Part shown: in pieces, positions 1 to 7,292 of the stretch
Position numbering within the stretch: the stretch's first letter is position 1
Layout: the number at the start of each line of letters is the position of its first letter
DNA from: Candidatus Woesearchaeota archaeon
GTDB lineage: Archaea; Nanobdellota; Nanobdellia; Woesearchaeales; ARS49
Assembly (NCBI GenBank): GCA_019323555.1
Contig: JAHWHC010000073.1
Coordinates: forward strand, 1 to 15,593
Direction of reading: 5' to 3'
Length of the DNA stretch: 15,593 bases
Program-made: the position numbers and the translations under genes
The notes under the pieces: generated by a model
The model's database searches: none
Told to the model about the DNA's origin: nothing
Seen by the model: the letters and a program-made list of their open reading frames with translations, nothing else

Positions 1-23
1 GACTTGCAGCTGTTATTATTATT

Positions 24-1655
24 ATGAGAATTCCTGGTGCTAGTTTAGACAGAAAAAAAGAAAAGTATTGTCCTATGTTTGATGCTCCTTTGGATAATCT
101 GAAATTGATGACAAGATATATCCAGGCTATTCCTAGGCAGGGCATTGTTGTTTTAGATAATAATATCATCCCAGATGCAGATATTGCGCAATTGAAAAGA
201 ACCAAAAGTGACAGTATTGAGGGCATTGTTATGTTAAATTCTGCCATTGCAGAAGTTGTTCAGAATTTTGCTTCTGACCGTGTTATCATCACAAGAGAAG
301 CAAGAAAAGAAATGAACGCAGGTTTTGATTTCATGCAGGATGAAATCAAGAAAATGTCCGGCAATTCTTCTTTATACCGCAGTTTGCTTGAGTCTTATGT
401 TGAACTTCACAAAAAAGTAAATGCTCCTAAAAGATTAGAAGAAACTGCAGAGCAAGAAGGCACTGTTATTTATGACGCTATGAAAAGCATTGTTCGTAAG
501 CTGGTCCTTGATTTTCCAGAGCTGAAAAAAGAGCCGAGCTCAGGAGACGAGCCAGATGAGCGTATTGTTGCTTATGCTTTTGCAGAAGCTATTGCGCAGG
601 ACAAGAAAGTTTACATTCTTTCAAGTGATCCAGACATAAGGAATATTGCTGCAGAGCTATATGCAGTTCTGTCTTGCAGGAATGTTGTTGGTGTGGACAC
701 TATCTCTGGCCAGCGGCTAAATGTCAATAACGTTGAGGTTGTTTGTTTTGACCCGGCTAAGAATCTTTTTCGTCCGGTATATAACGCAAAAGAACACGCC
801 CCTAAAGAATGGGTGCCAAAGAAAGGTTATTCTGCTAAGGATAAGGCAGAATTCATAAAGTTTGTTCAGACAAATCTTATTGATGTAGAAGCTGCCCTGG
901 GCAATGGTATTGCGCTTGCTGCGCTTGTCAAGCAAAAAGAAACAGCACCTTCAGAAACTGCAGCTCCTAAAAAAGATGCAGTTGTTGTCGAGAAGCCTGG
1001 TAAAGAAGTAGATGTTCTTAAGGCTCTTGAAAGAATTTATGCTACTGCTGGCATTGATCCAGAGAAATTGACTGTTGATGATCAAGATAAGATTATAGCA
1101 GCTATTGGTGTTTGCAAAGATTTTCAGGTGGTATATAAGAGATGCGGCCTTCCAACAGATAGTTTAGATGAAGAGATCAGGCAGCTTGAAGGCAAGACAA
1201 TTGAAAAGTTGATTGAAAGTGCAGAAACAGACTTGAAAAATATCAATGAGCAAATCATTGCATTGAGGCAGAATCCTGAATATCTGAGAGCTTTAGAGAC
1301 AGACCCGATCAGAGTTAAAGAACAGGAATTAGAACAAGAATTTGCCTCTAAGCAGCAAGAATTGTTTAATTACACGCAGAAGTGCAGTGTTTCTGTTCCA
1401 TTTAATATTGCGAATCTTGATGAGAGCGCAAGAGCTTTTGTTGAATCTCTGGAAAAGGCTGGTGCAGAGGTTATTGAGCAAGGCATCTGGGCCTCAAATA
1501 CTCAGATACAGGATGCTATTGGCTGGCCGAAAATTAAGGTAAGCCGTGTTTTGGTGGACTTGGGAAAAAAAGACAAGCTTAAGAGAGAAGTAAGGGGAGG
1601 ATATACTTTTAATCTTCTGACCAGCGATATAATTAAAGAGCTATTGTCAGAGTAG
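24..1655 (+). CDS. PIN-like domain / coiled-coil / winged-helix fusion protein (copy 1)
   Basis: Likely a nucleic-acid-binding protein with an N-terminal PIN-like (Mg-dependent RNase) fold. The PIN pattern is visible: a hydrophobic strand ending in D45 (VVLDNN), E92/E96 (ITREARKEM), D178/E179 (DERIVAYAFAEAI) and D202/D204 (ILSSDPDIRNIA). Residues about 305-335 are a K/E/A/P linker. About 380-450 is charged and helical, probably coiled coil. About 465-535 looks like a winged helix (TQIQDAIGWPKIKVSRVLVD, then a basic hairpin). A typical PIN protein has about 130 residues, so this is a large fusion. The frame is open from ATG 24 to the window edge (in-frame LAAVIII before M1), so the gene may start outside; ATG 75 is another candidate and neither has a clear Shine-Dalgarno. 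It is followed by a paralog 109 bp downstream, both upstream of rpoE1. The PIN call is by eye; nuclease activity and targets are unknown. Confidence 0.7.
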   Translation: MRIPGASLDRKKEKYCPMFDAPLDNLKLMTRYIQAIPRQGIVVLDNNIIPDADIAQLKRTKSDSIEGIVMLNSAIAEVVQNFASDRVIITREARKEMNAGFDFMQDEIKKMSGNSSLYRSLLESYVELHKKVNAPKRLEETAEQEGTVIYDAMKSIVRKLVLDFPELKKEPSSGDEPDERIVAYAFAEAIAQDKKVYILSSDPDIRNIAAELYAVLSCRNVVGVDTISGQRLNVNNVEVVCFDPAKNLFRPVYNAKEHAPKEWVPKKGYSAKDKAEFIKFVQTNLIDVEAALGNGIALAALVKQKETAPSETAAPKKDAVVVEKPGKEVDVLKALERIYATAGIDPEKLTVDDQDKIIAAIGVCKDFQVVYKRCGLPTDSLDEEIRQLEGKTIEKLIESAETDLKNINEQIIALRQNPEYLRALETDPIRVKEQELEQEFASKQQELFNYTQKCSVSVPFNIANLDESARAFVESLEKAGAEVIEQGIWASNTQIQDAIGWPKIKVSRVLVDLGKKDKLKREVRGGYTFNLLTSDIIKELLSE

Positions 1656-1669
1656 AGCAGATTTAACTG

Positions 1670-1680
1670 TTTTTTTCTTT
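1670..1680 (+). terminator. T-tract terminator after first PIN-fusion gene
   Basis: A run of T interrupted by one C lies 15 bp after the stop codon, with another T-rich stretch at 1708-1713. Archaeal RNA polymerase terminates at such non-template T-tracts without a hairpin. The next gene has its own promoter, which supports a transcript end here. Confidence 0.45.
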
Positions 1681-1721
1681 GGATAAAACAAGATAGTAGT
1701 AATAATCTTTTTTCCCTAAAC

Positions 1722-1731
1722 TTTTTAAATA
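1722..1731 (+). promoter_or_regulatory. TATA box for second PIN-fusion gene
   Basis: The sequence tttttaaata is preceded by the BRE-like cctaaac. Its centre lies about 37 bp before ATG 1764, predicting a transcript start near 1752 and a leader of about a dozen bases that holds the Shine-Dalgarno ggtggggag (1752-1760). Confidence 0.6.
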
Positions 1732-1763
1732 AGGGCCTTTTTTTCTGAAGTGGTGGGGAGAAT

Positions 1764-3467
1764 ATGGCTGAAACAAATAAATGTTATCTTTTAGAGCCAG
1801 AACCAAGAATAGTTGGTCAGATGGGTGCTTTTATAGCGAGTATCGCAAGTAAGCGCAAAGGCATTGTTTTTTTAGATACAGATATAATTCCTTATCTTAG
1901 TCATTCTGAGCTAGAAGAAGCTACAAAAGATACAGTAGAGCCAATAATTGAGTTTAATTCAACTCTTATTAATAAGGTACTTGGACACAAGGCAGATAAA
2001 GTGGTGATTACGCGCGAAATACAGGACGAGATGTATGCTGATCTTGAGTCTGCATTGGGCGAGATAGGGCGTGTTGCTTGGCCGAAAAAGCACCATGAAA
2101 GATTAGCAAAAGTCTATGTCACACTTCGAGATAGCATAGGATCAAGGCAATTGCCCCCTTACGAGTCTACGCCTGTTTTTCAAGCATGTTATCAGATTGC
2201 TCAAAAAGTATTGGAGTATTTTCCAAAACTTAAGAAAAACCTAACACGTGCCAAGGCGACAGATGAAAAGCTTATTGCGCATGCAATTGCCCAGGCAATT
2301 GAAACTGAAAATGCTGTTGCTATCTTTTCCAATGAGATTACTGTAGCAAATATGGCCAGAGAGGTGTATAAGCTTCTTGTTGCAAGAAACCTGGGCGGGG
2401 ATACACAAGGTTGTAATCTCTGGACCCCTAAGAGACTGGAAGCTCATCCTGTTGAAGTTTGGGGTTATGGCTTAAAAGACGGCAGTGATAAAAAACTTTT
2501 TATTGAAAAATTTGCCAAAAAATTCTTTGCTACAGGATTTAAATGGGCTCCGCCTCAAGAAGCGTCTTCTAGTGATAGTTTGGGGCGTGAAAAGAGGTTA
2601 AGAAAGCAGGTCTGGGAAGAGATGGCTGTTATTGAAGAAGCTCTTGGTAATGTAAAAGAAGCAGACAAATTCCTGGCGAAAATTACAGGCACATACCAGG
2701 AGCCTGAGCCTGAAAAAACAGGTAATGGCGATGAACACCCGCCTGCTGCAGGCAGTTCTGCTCCTGCAAAACCATCCCAAAAGAATGGTTCAAGAACAGA
2801 TATAACACAAGGCAGTAAGAAAAGAGAGCGTAATCTTGAAACAGTTCTTTTTGGTTTAGTGCCAGAAGATACAGACAATCTTCCGCAAGATCGAATAGAT
2901 ACAACCTTAAGACGATATCGTGCTTTGAAAGCACTTGCAAGAGAGCTTGAGCTTCCTCTAGATGGAATTAATCGCCAAATCGCGCGTATAGAAGGGAAAA
3001 GCCGGCCAGTTATAATAAAAAATTTAACTAGTGAAACAGAAGATCTTGTTAGAAAGAGAAACGTAATCACTGCTGACATTAATTATTTTAGGAATCCTAG
3101 AAAAAGAGAGGAAGTTGAGTCTATAGAGGCGCAAATCAAGGAAAATGCTCAAAGATTGCAGGAACTTGAGCGCACAGAAATAAAAACCGAAGTAGCTCGG
3201 CAGACAGTCACTTTCCAGTCTAATGAACGTGATTTTTATGAACGCCTTAAGAAAGAGGGCTATGATCCGGATACACCAGAGGGTGTCTTGGTTCCAATGG
3301 CTGATCTCCAAAAGATTGGCAGGTATAAGAGCGCAGCTAGTTTGTCTATCAAGCTTTGCAGGCTTGAGAATGCTGGTAAGATTACACGTGAAAGGATAGG
3401 CAAGGGAAAAGCTGTTAAAGTTACACTTAATAATCTGCCTCTTCTAGTCAAGGGCGCAAAAGCCTAG
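1764..3467 (+). CDS. PIN-like domain / coiled-coil / winged-helix fusion protein (copy 2, altered active site)
   Basis: Paralog of the preceding gene with the same architecture. PIN-like residues are D38 (IVFLDTDIIP), E85/E89 (VITREIQDEM) and D167/E168 (DEKLIAHAIAQAIE). The fourth position, where copy 1 reads SSDPD, is S-N190-E191, so the usual aspartate is missing and E191 or nothing may replace it. Residues about 310-355 are a P/E/S/K linker, about 360-480 a charged helical segment, and about 485-560 a winged-helix-like end with a basic wing (ERIGKGKAVKVTL). The start is fixed by the strong Shine-Dalgarno ggtggggag 4 bp upstream and its own TATA box. The next gene, rpoE1, is 110 bp away. 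It may be a catalytically weakened partner of copy 1; this is inference. Fold call by eye. Confidence 0.7.
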   Translation: MAETNKCYLLEPEPRIVGQMGAFIASIASKRKGIVFLDTDIIPYLSHSELEEATKDTVEPIIEFNSTLINKVLGHKADKVVITREIQDEMYADLESALGEIGRVAWPKKHHERLAKVYVTLRDSIGSRQLPPYESTPVFQACYQIAQKVLEYFPKLKKNLTRAKATDEKLIAHAIAQAIETENAVAIFSNEITVANMAREVYKLLVARNLGGDTQGCNLWTPKRLEAHPVEVWGYGLKDGSDKKLFIEKFAKKFFATGFKWAPPQEASSSDSLGREKRLRKQVWEEMAVIEEALGNVKEADKFLAKITGTYQEPEPEKTGNGDEHPPAAGSSAPAKPSQKNGSRTDITQGSKKRERNLETVLFGLVPEDTDNLPQDRIDTTLRRYRALKALARELELPLDGINRQIARIEGKSRPVIIKNLTSETEDLVRKRNVITADINYFRNPRKREEVESIEAQIKENAQRLQELERTEIKTEVARQTVTFQSNERDFYERLKKEGYDPDTPEGVLVPMADLQKIGRYKSAASLSIKLCRLENAGKITRERIGKGKAVKVTLNNLPLLVKGAKA

Positions 3468-3473
3468 ACATTT

Positions 3474-3488
3474 CGAAAGCTTTTTAAA
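3474..3488 (+). promoter_or_regulatory. BRE/TATA promoter of the rpoE1-spt4-S24e-S27ae operon
   Basis: CGAAAGCTTTTTAAA combines a BRE-like CGAAA with a TATA-like TTTTTAAA. Nearly the same 15 bases precede rplA and rpoL. It predicts a transcript start near 3508 and a leader of about 70 nt. A second A/T-rich candidate (3527-3540, after GGGGG) would give a short leader. Confidence 0.6.
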
Positions 3489-3577
3489 GCGCTTCTGATT
3501 CTTCGAGTATAGTGAGATACAGGGGGTTTCTTAAAAAAATGCCTTCCTGTGTTGATGTAGGCGAGGATTAAGACAAA

Positions 3578-4174
3578 ATGTTTTACAAAATTGAGCTAAA
3601 GGATCATATCAGGGTACCTCCAAGGTATTTTGACTTGGATGTCAAGGATGCAGTGCTGAAGTCAGTCAAGTTAAAATATGACGGCTTGACTAATGCAGAG
3701 CTTGGCTTTGTCATTGATATTGTCAATGTCAAGGACATCGGCGAAGGGGTTATAATCCCTGGTGACGGCGCTTCATATTATGAGACAACATTTGAGATTA
3801 TTGCTTTCAAGCCAGAGCTTCAGGAAGTTGTGGTTGGAAGGATAAAGGACATTGCAGATTTTGGTGCGTTCCTGACAATGGGGCCTATTGACGGCATGAT
3901 TCACATCAGCCAGACAATGGATGATTTTGTGAGTTTTGCTAAAGACAAGGTCTTGACAGGAAGAGACAGCAAGAAAGTCCTGAAAGTAGGGGACCTTTGC
4001 AGGGCAAGGGTTATTGCAGTTTCATTCAAGGATATTACTAATCCAAAGATTGGCCTAACAATGAGGCAGCAGGGCCTTGGAAAGCTGGAATGGATTGAGG
4101 AAGAAGGTAAGGAAAAGCCAGCTAAGGAAGAGAAAAAGGCTACTGCAAAAAAAGCAGCAGGTAAGAAAAAATGA
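3578..4174 (+). CDS. rpoE1: DNA-directed RNA polymerase subunit Rpo7 / RpoE1
   Basis: Archaeal homologue of Rpb7. It forms the stalk of RNA polymerase with Rpo4 and helps open-complex formation and binding of nascent RNA. The N-terminal RNP-like half (1-78) starts MFYKIELKDHIRVPP. The S1 RNA-binding domain follows at about 81-165, with VVGRIKDIADFGAFLTMGP and DGMIHISQ. The last 30 residues are a lysine/alanine-rich tail beyond the usual core. It is the first gene of an operon, and its stop overlaps the spt4 start (ATGA), the conserved archaeal rpoE1-spt4 pairing. GAGG at 3563-3566 is a weak, rather distant Shine-Dalgarno. Confidence 0.97.
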   Translation: MFYKIELKDHIRVPPRYFDLDVKDAVLKSVKLKYDGLTNAELGFVIDIVNVKDIGEGVIIPGDGASYYETTFEIIAFKPELQEVVVGRIKDIADFGAFLTMGPIDGMIHISQTMDDFVSFAKDKVLTGRDSKKVLKVGDLCRARVIAVSFKDITNPKIGLTMRQQGLGKLEWIEEEGKEKPAKEEKKATAKKAAGKKK

Positions 4175-4356
4175 AGAAAAAAGCTTGTAAGTCATGTAAG
4201 ATCTTTGTAGAGGGCGATGAGTGTCCTGTCTGCAAGGGATCTCAGTTCATAACTAACTGGAAAGGAAGATTATACATTATTGACGCTAACAAGTCTGAGA
4301 TTGCAAAAAAGATAGGTGCAAAAGTTAAAGGAGAATATGCAATAAAAGTGACCTAA
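4171..4356 (+). CDS. spt4: Transcription elongation factor Spt4 (RpoE2)
   Basis: Small zinc protein that pairs with Spt5/NusG on the RNA polymerase clamp to aid processivity. Cysteines C6, C9, C18 and C21 form the zinc site (KACKSCKIFVEGDECPVCKG). The rest matches the family core (WKGRLYIIDANKSEIAKKIG). Its 61 residues are the normal length. The ATG overlaps the rpoE1 stop, with aggtaag as a Shine-Dalgarno inside rpoE1, so translation is probably coupled. The S24e gene begins 1 bp after its stop. Confidence 0.97.
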   Translation: MKKKACKSCKIFVEGDECPVCKGSQFITNWKGRLYIIDANKSEIAKKIGAKVKGEYAIKVT

Positions 4357-4357
4357 A

Positions 4358-4786
4358 ATGAAATTAGAAATAAAGAATAAAAAGGAAAATCCCTTGTTGT
4401 CAAGGATTGAAGTCTCTGGCACTGTTACTTTTGAGGGCGCTACGCCTTCTAATGAGCAGATGGCTCAGAGCATTGCTTCACAGTTAAAGGCAGATGCCTC
4501 TGTCGTAAAGATGAAGAAGATTCATACTAACATGGGTTCTCACCAGGCAGTTTTCACTGCTTTTGTTTACAAGTCCAAGGAAGAGCTTGACAAGATTGAG
4601 CCAAAGCCTAAGAAGCAGCTTGAGAAAGAGCAGAAAAAGGCAGAAGCTGCCAAGAAGGCTGCTGAAGAAGCAAAGCCTGCTGAAGCTCCTAAGGAAGAGG
4701 CAAAGCCTGAAGAGAAGAAAGAAGAAGCTCCTAAGGAAGAGAAGAAAGAAGAGGCTCCTAAAGAGGAGAAGAAAGAGGGAGAATAA
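4358..4786 (+). CDS. rps24e: 30S ribosomal protein eS24 with long K/E/A/P tail
   Basis: The eS24 core spans about 1-80: MKLEIKNKKENPLLSRIEV, then EGATPSNEQM, VVKMKKIHTNMGSHQAVF and FVYKSKEELDKIEPKPKK. These are classic archaeal S24e motifs. Archaeal S24e is usually about 100 residues. Here about 60 extra residues form a low-complexity tail built on APKEEKKEE units, much like the hinge of L12 in this window. The gene begins 1 bp after spt4 and its stop overlaps the S27ae start (TAATG), so it is in the same operon. Confidence 0.93.
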   Translation: MKLEIKNKKENPLLSRIEVSGTVTFEGATPSNEQMAQSIASQLKADASVVKMKKIHTNMGSHQAVFTAFVYKSKEELDKIEPKPKKQLEKEQKKAEAAKKAAEEAKPAEAPKEEAKPEEKKEEAPKEEKKEEAPKEEKKEGE

Positions 4787-5004
4787 TGGGAGAAAAAAAG
4801 CCGAGAAGAAAAAGAAAACCTGTAAAGACTGCTGATTTTTTCGAGAAAAAAGGAGATTCTTTAGATAGAAAAAGAAAATCCTGCCCAAAGTGCGGCACAG
4901 GGTTCTTCATGGGCAAGCACAAAGGCCGTTCTTACTGCGGAAAGTGTAAATACACAGAGTTTGAGTCTGCTACTAAGAACGAAGCTGCTGAAAAGAAGAA
5001 GTAA
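4786..5004 (+). CDS. rps27ae: 30S ribosomal protein eS31 / S27ae
   Basis: Zinc-ribbon protein of the small subunit. The cysteine pairs C33-C36 (SCPKCG) and C51-C54 (YCGKCK) are spaced as expected, and GFFMGKHKGRSYCGKC is the family signature. The first 32 residues are a strongly basic extension (KKPRRKRKP). The start overlaps the S24e stop and has the Shine-Dalgarno agggaga. It is the last gene of the operon: five bases after its stop lies the stop of the convergent coiled-coil gene, with a T-run between them. Confidence 0.95.
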   Translation: MGEKKPRRKRKPVKTADFFEKKGDSLDRKRKSCPKCGTGFFMGKHKGRSYCGKCKYTEFESATKNEAAEKKK

Positions 5005-5011
5005 TTTTTTT
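5005..5011 (+). terminator. T-run ending the rpoE1 operon
   Basis: Seven consecutive T directly after the S27ae stop codon. They lie between two convergent genes only 5 bp apart, so any plus-strand termination must happen here or inside the opposite gene, whose antisense strand is itself T-rich. Confidence 0.4.
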
Positions 5012-5894
5012 ATTTCTCATCAATATTCTGCATTATAAGAATGTCTTCTGTTGTTAATTTCTCGCCTCTTGTTAGTTTGTCTTCAACTTCTTTTTGTCTT
5101 TCTGATATTGATTTTTTGCGCCTTTTTTCTTGTGTCTCTTTTTTGTGTTTTTTCTCTTCTGTGTAGGTTGCGTCTAGCTCCCCTATTTGTTGCAGTTTCA
5201 CTTTCAGTTTCTCGTTTATTTTGCTTATCTCTTCTTTTTTCTCTGTTATTCCTTTCTTGACTTTCTCTTCTTCATCTTTCAGTTCCTGTATCTTTTTAGA
5301 ATTCTCTATGCTTGTCTCGTGTTTTTCCTGGCTTTCTTTTGCTAGATCTTGTATTTTTTTGTGAAATTCATCTGCTTTCTTCTTTTCTGCATCAATTTCT
5401 TTAGAAAGCCCGTGTGTTGATTCCCACACCCCGCTCATTTCTGTTAATTCCTTGAACTTTTTCTTCAATTCTTTCAAATGCTTCATCAATTTCTGTTCTT
5501 TGTCAAAGCTTAGGGCACTGGTCTCGATCTTGAATTCTATGCCGTCTATCTCTCTCTTGAGCTGTGAAGGGTTTTCTCTTATTCCTTTTTTGCGTTCAAG
5601 GTCTTTTTTCTCTTTGTTCAGCTTTTTTATGTTGTCTATTTTCTTTGTTATGTCTTCATTTAGCTTTTTTCTTTCGCCCTTGAACTCTTTCACAGAAGTA
5701 GTCAATTCATCTCTTTTCTTTCTGAGATTTTTTGTTGTATTTATCAGAGAAATAATCTCTTTTCCCAGCTTTTCTCGCTTCTGGAAAAGTGCTTCTTTTT
5801 GGTCGTTAATCTGGTTAAGACTCCTTCTTAGCTCTTGTATCTCTTTCTTGAGCTCATTTATCTGTTTTGAAGTTCCGCTGTTCGATGGGTGCAT
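5010..5894 (-). CDS. Conserved archaeal coiled-coil protein (COG1340-like)
   Basis: Nearly the whole 294-residue protein is charged heptad-like helix (INELKKEIQELRRSLNQIND and onward). One break lies around 108-112 (ENPSQ) and another around 150-165 (MSGVWESTHGLSKEI). The C-terminus KLTRGEKLTTEDILIMQ matches the ending typical of the uncharacterised archaeal coiled-coil family COG1340. As I recall, eukaryotic Bfr1, a polysome-associated protein, is distantly similar; that would fit the ribosomal neighbourhood but is not shown here. An in-frame TAA directly precedes the ATG, so no earlier in-frame start exists. There is no Shine-Dalgarno, and an A/T box about 20 bases upstream suggests a leaderless or near-leaderless transcript. 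Function unknown. Confidence 0.8.
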   Translation of the reverse strand: MHPSNSGTSKQINELKKEIQELRRSLNQINDQKEALFQKREKLGKEIISLINTTKNLRKKRDELTTSVKEFKGERKKLNEDITKKIDNIKKLNKEKKDLERKKGIRENPSQLKREIDGIEFKIETSALSFDKEQKLMKHLKELKKKFKELTEMSGVWESTHGLSKEIDAEKKKADEFHKKIQDLAKESQEKHETSIENSKKIQELKDEEEKVKKGITEKKEEISKINEKLKVKLQQIGELDATYTEEKKHKKETQEKRRKKSISERQKEVEDKLTRGEKLTTEDILIMQNIDEK

Positions 5895-5935
5895 TTATTG
5901 TAAAGTGTTGTTAAATAAAAAAGTAAAAACAACAA
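5858..5935 (-). CDS. Possible 25-residue small ORF with strong Shine-Dalgarno
   Basis: Directly after the L12 stop, the minus strand reads GAGGAGGT, a near-perfect Shine-Dalgarno, with TTG six bases on. The TTG frame encodes a short hydrophobic peptide (MLFLLFYLTTLYNKC...) ending at a TAA inside the coiled-coil gene, in another frame. It could be a small membrane peptide, a leader ORF, or a relic start site. Only the strong Shine-Dalgarno supports it. Confidence 0.2.
   Translation of the reverse strand: MLFLLFYLTTLYNKCTHRTAELQNR
5911..5920 (-). promoter_or_regulatory. TATA-like box for coiled-coil gene and T-rich end of L12 operon
   Basis: On the minus strand the T-rich stretch over 5911-5932 ends in TTTTATTTAA, about 17-26 bases before the ATG. 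The T-tract can end the L12 operon transcript while its A/T box drives a near-leaderless transcript of the coiled-coil gene. Confidence 0.35.
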
Positions 5936-5949
5936 CTTATTACCTCCTC

Positions 5950-6252
5950 TTAGCCAAATAGTGCGCCAAGTCCAGCTGCTGCTTCTTCAGCAGATTTTTT
6001 CTCTTCTTTTGGTGCTTCTTTCTTTTCTTCTTTTGGCGCTGCTCCACCAGCGGCTGGTGCTGCTGCAACAGGTGCAACTGTGGCATTCTTTATTGCTTCA
6101 TCAATGTTTACGCCTTCTAGTGATGCTACAAGTGCTTTTATTCTTGCATCATCTGCTTTGACGCCAGCTGCCTCTAGTACTTTCTTTACAGTTGCTTCAT
6201 CTACTTTGCCTCCAGCTTTGTGGATTAGCATTGCCGCATATACGTATTCCAT
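5950..6252 (-). CDS. rpl12: 50S ribosomal stalk protein P1 (L12)
   Basis: Stalk protein that binds P0/L10 as dimers and recruits GTPase translation factors. The N-terminal dimerisation domain (1-58) starts MEYVYAAMLIHKAGGKVDE. An alanine-rich hinge and an APKEEKKE-rich linker follow, and the protein ends with the factor-binding tail GLGALFG (94-100). The length of 100 is normal. The Shine-Dalgarno GGGAGGTC is well placed 5 bases before the ATG. It lies 17 bp after L10, the last gene of the L1-L10-L12 operon. Confidence 0.97.
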   Translation of the reverse strand: MEYVYAAMLIHKAGGKVDEATVKKVLEAAGVKADDARIKALVASLEGVNIDEAIKNATVAPVAAAPAAGGAAPKEEKKEAPKEEKKSAEEAAAGLGALFG

Positions 6253-6269
6253 TTTTTGACCTCCCTAAA

Positions 6270-7292
6270 TTATGATTTTTCCTCTCTTAGTGTTCCTTTT
6301 TCTTGAAGATTTTTTAATAAATCTTTAGCTTGATCTTGTGATACATCCCCTTGTTTTGGATGTGGTTTTTCTTCCTTTGGTGCCTCTGCAGGTTTTTCTT
6401 CTGCTTTAGGTTCTTCCTTCTTCTCCTCAACTTTTACTTCTGGTAATTGTGATTTCAGTGCTAGCATCTCTCTTTCTGCCTGCTCTACCATCTCTGAAGC
6501 TGTTTCACCTGTCAGGAATTTTCCTTCTTTTGCAATCGCTTTTGCTGCTCTGTATGTTCTCTGTATCATTGGTTCGATTGTATCTGGTGTGGTATAGCCG
6601 ATTCCAAGCGCAAGTTCGTGTGCCTGGCTTGCAGATAGCATCAAGTCGCTCATGAATTTCTTTTCATCAATATCTAGCACGCTTTTTGGGTAGATTGTTC
6701 CTTTTTCATAGACTGCAAGTAAATCCAGTCCAATCTCCATTGGTTCAATTCCTAGTCTCGTAAGCATGCTTGCTAGTTTTTCACTTATTACAGTGCCTTC
6801 TGAGCAGACTTTTGTGTCGCTCTTGATTGCGATCTTGCCTCCTTCTACAGCAGCTTTGATGCCTAGTGCTCCTAGTTCACCAATAACTGGTCCTGGTGCA
6901 AATGGTGTTGGTCCTGCTGGAACAACAATGTCAGAAGGGGCTGTCTGTCCTGCTTTTGCAGGCGCTTTTGATTTGTTTTGTTTTAATGTTTTGAATAAAG
7001 TAAAAGGATTTTCTTTGGTAAATAGCAATGCTGGCATTCCTCTCATGCTGTCTTTTAGCTTCTCAAAGCCAGGCTTGTCTTTTATCTGGTCCATTGCTTT
7101 CACAATAAGCCTTCTTTTTGTCATCAGGAGGTCTACTTTGCCTCTTAGCTGTGCCCTCATTCTCTGAAGCTGCGGTGTTGGCAGGTTTTCCATGTTTACA
7201 ACGCCGATGATAGGGTATTGTTTAATCAAGTCTGCTACCTGCTTGACAACATTCTTTTTCTTTGGCGCTGCACAGCTTGTTTTTTCGCTCAT
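6270..7292 (-). CDS. rpl10: 50S ribosomal protein P0 (L10) with unusual C-terminus
   Basis: Anchors P1 dimers to 23S rRNA at the stalk base. The rRNA-binding domain includes IGVVNMENLPTPQLQRMRAQ and LMTKRRLIVKAM; the archaeal/eukaryotic insertion has VPAGPTPFAPGPVIGELGALG (about 124-144). The P1-binding helices follow at about 240-285. A K/E/A/P linker comes next, like the L12 hinge. Archaeal and eukaryotic P0 usually share the L12 C-terminal GLGALFG-type tail. This copy instead ends DVSQDQAKDLLKNLQEKG plus seven residues, a short helix without that motif. The ATG overlaps the L1 stop (ATGA), so translation is coupled. Confidence 0.95.
   Translation of the reverse strand: MSEKTSCAAPKKKNVVKQVADLIKQYPIIGVVNMENLPTPQLQRMRAQLRGKVDLLMTKRRLIVKAMDQIKDKPGFEKLKDSMRGMPALLFTKENPFTLFKTLKQNKSKAPAKAGQTAPSDIVVPAGPTPFAPGPVIGELGALGIKAAVEGGKIAIKSDTKVCSEGTVISEKLASMLTRLGIEPMEIGLDLLAVYEKGTIYPKSVLDIDEKKFMSDLMLSASQAHELALGIGYTTPDTIEPMIQRTYRAAKAIAKEGKFLTGETASEMVEQAEREMLALKSQLPEVKVEEKKEEPKAEEKPAEAPKEEKPHPKQGDVSQDQAKDLLKNLQEKGTLREEKS

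Noticed and set aside
2555..3451. Long minus-strand frames opposite the second PIN-fusion gene
   Set aside because: Shadow frames: S/F/L-rich, no start signals, and the plus-strand gene has clear domains and start.
4484..4888. Minus-strand F/L-rich frame across S24e and S27ae
   Set aside because: It is the complement of the K/E-rich tail codons and crosses two certain ribosomal genes.
5010..5894. Label 'phosphoserine phosphatase' often attached to such coiled-coil proteins
   Set aside because: No HAD motifs (DxDx or similar) are visible; the protein is coiled coil throughout.
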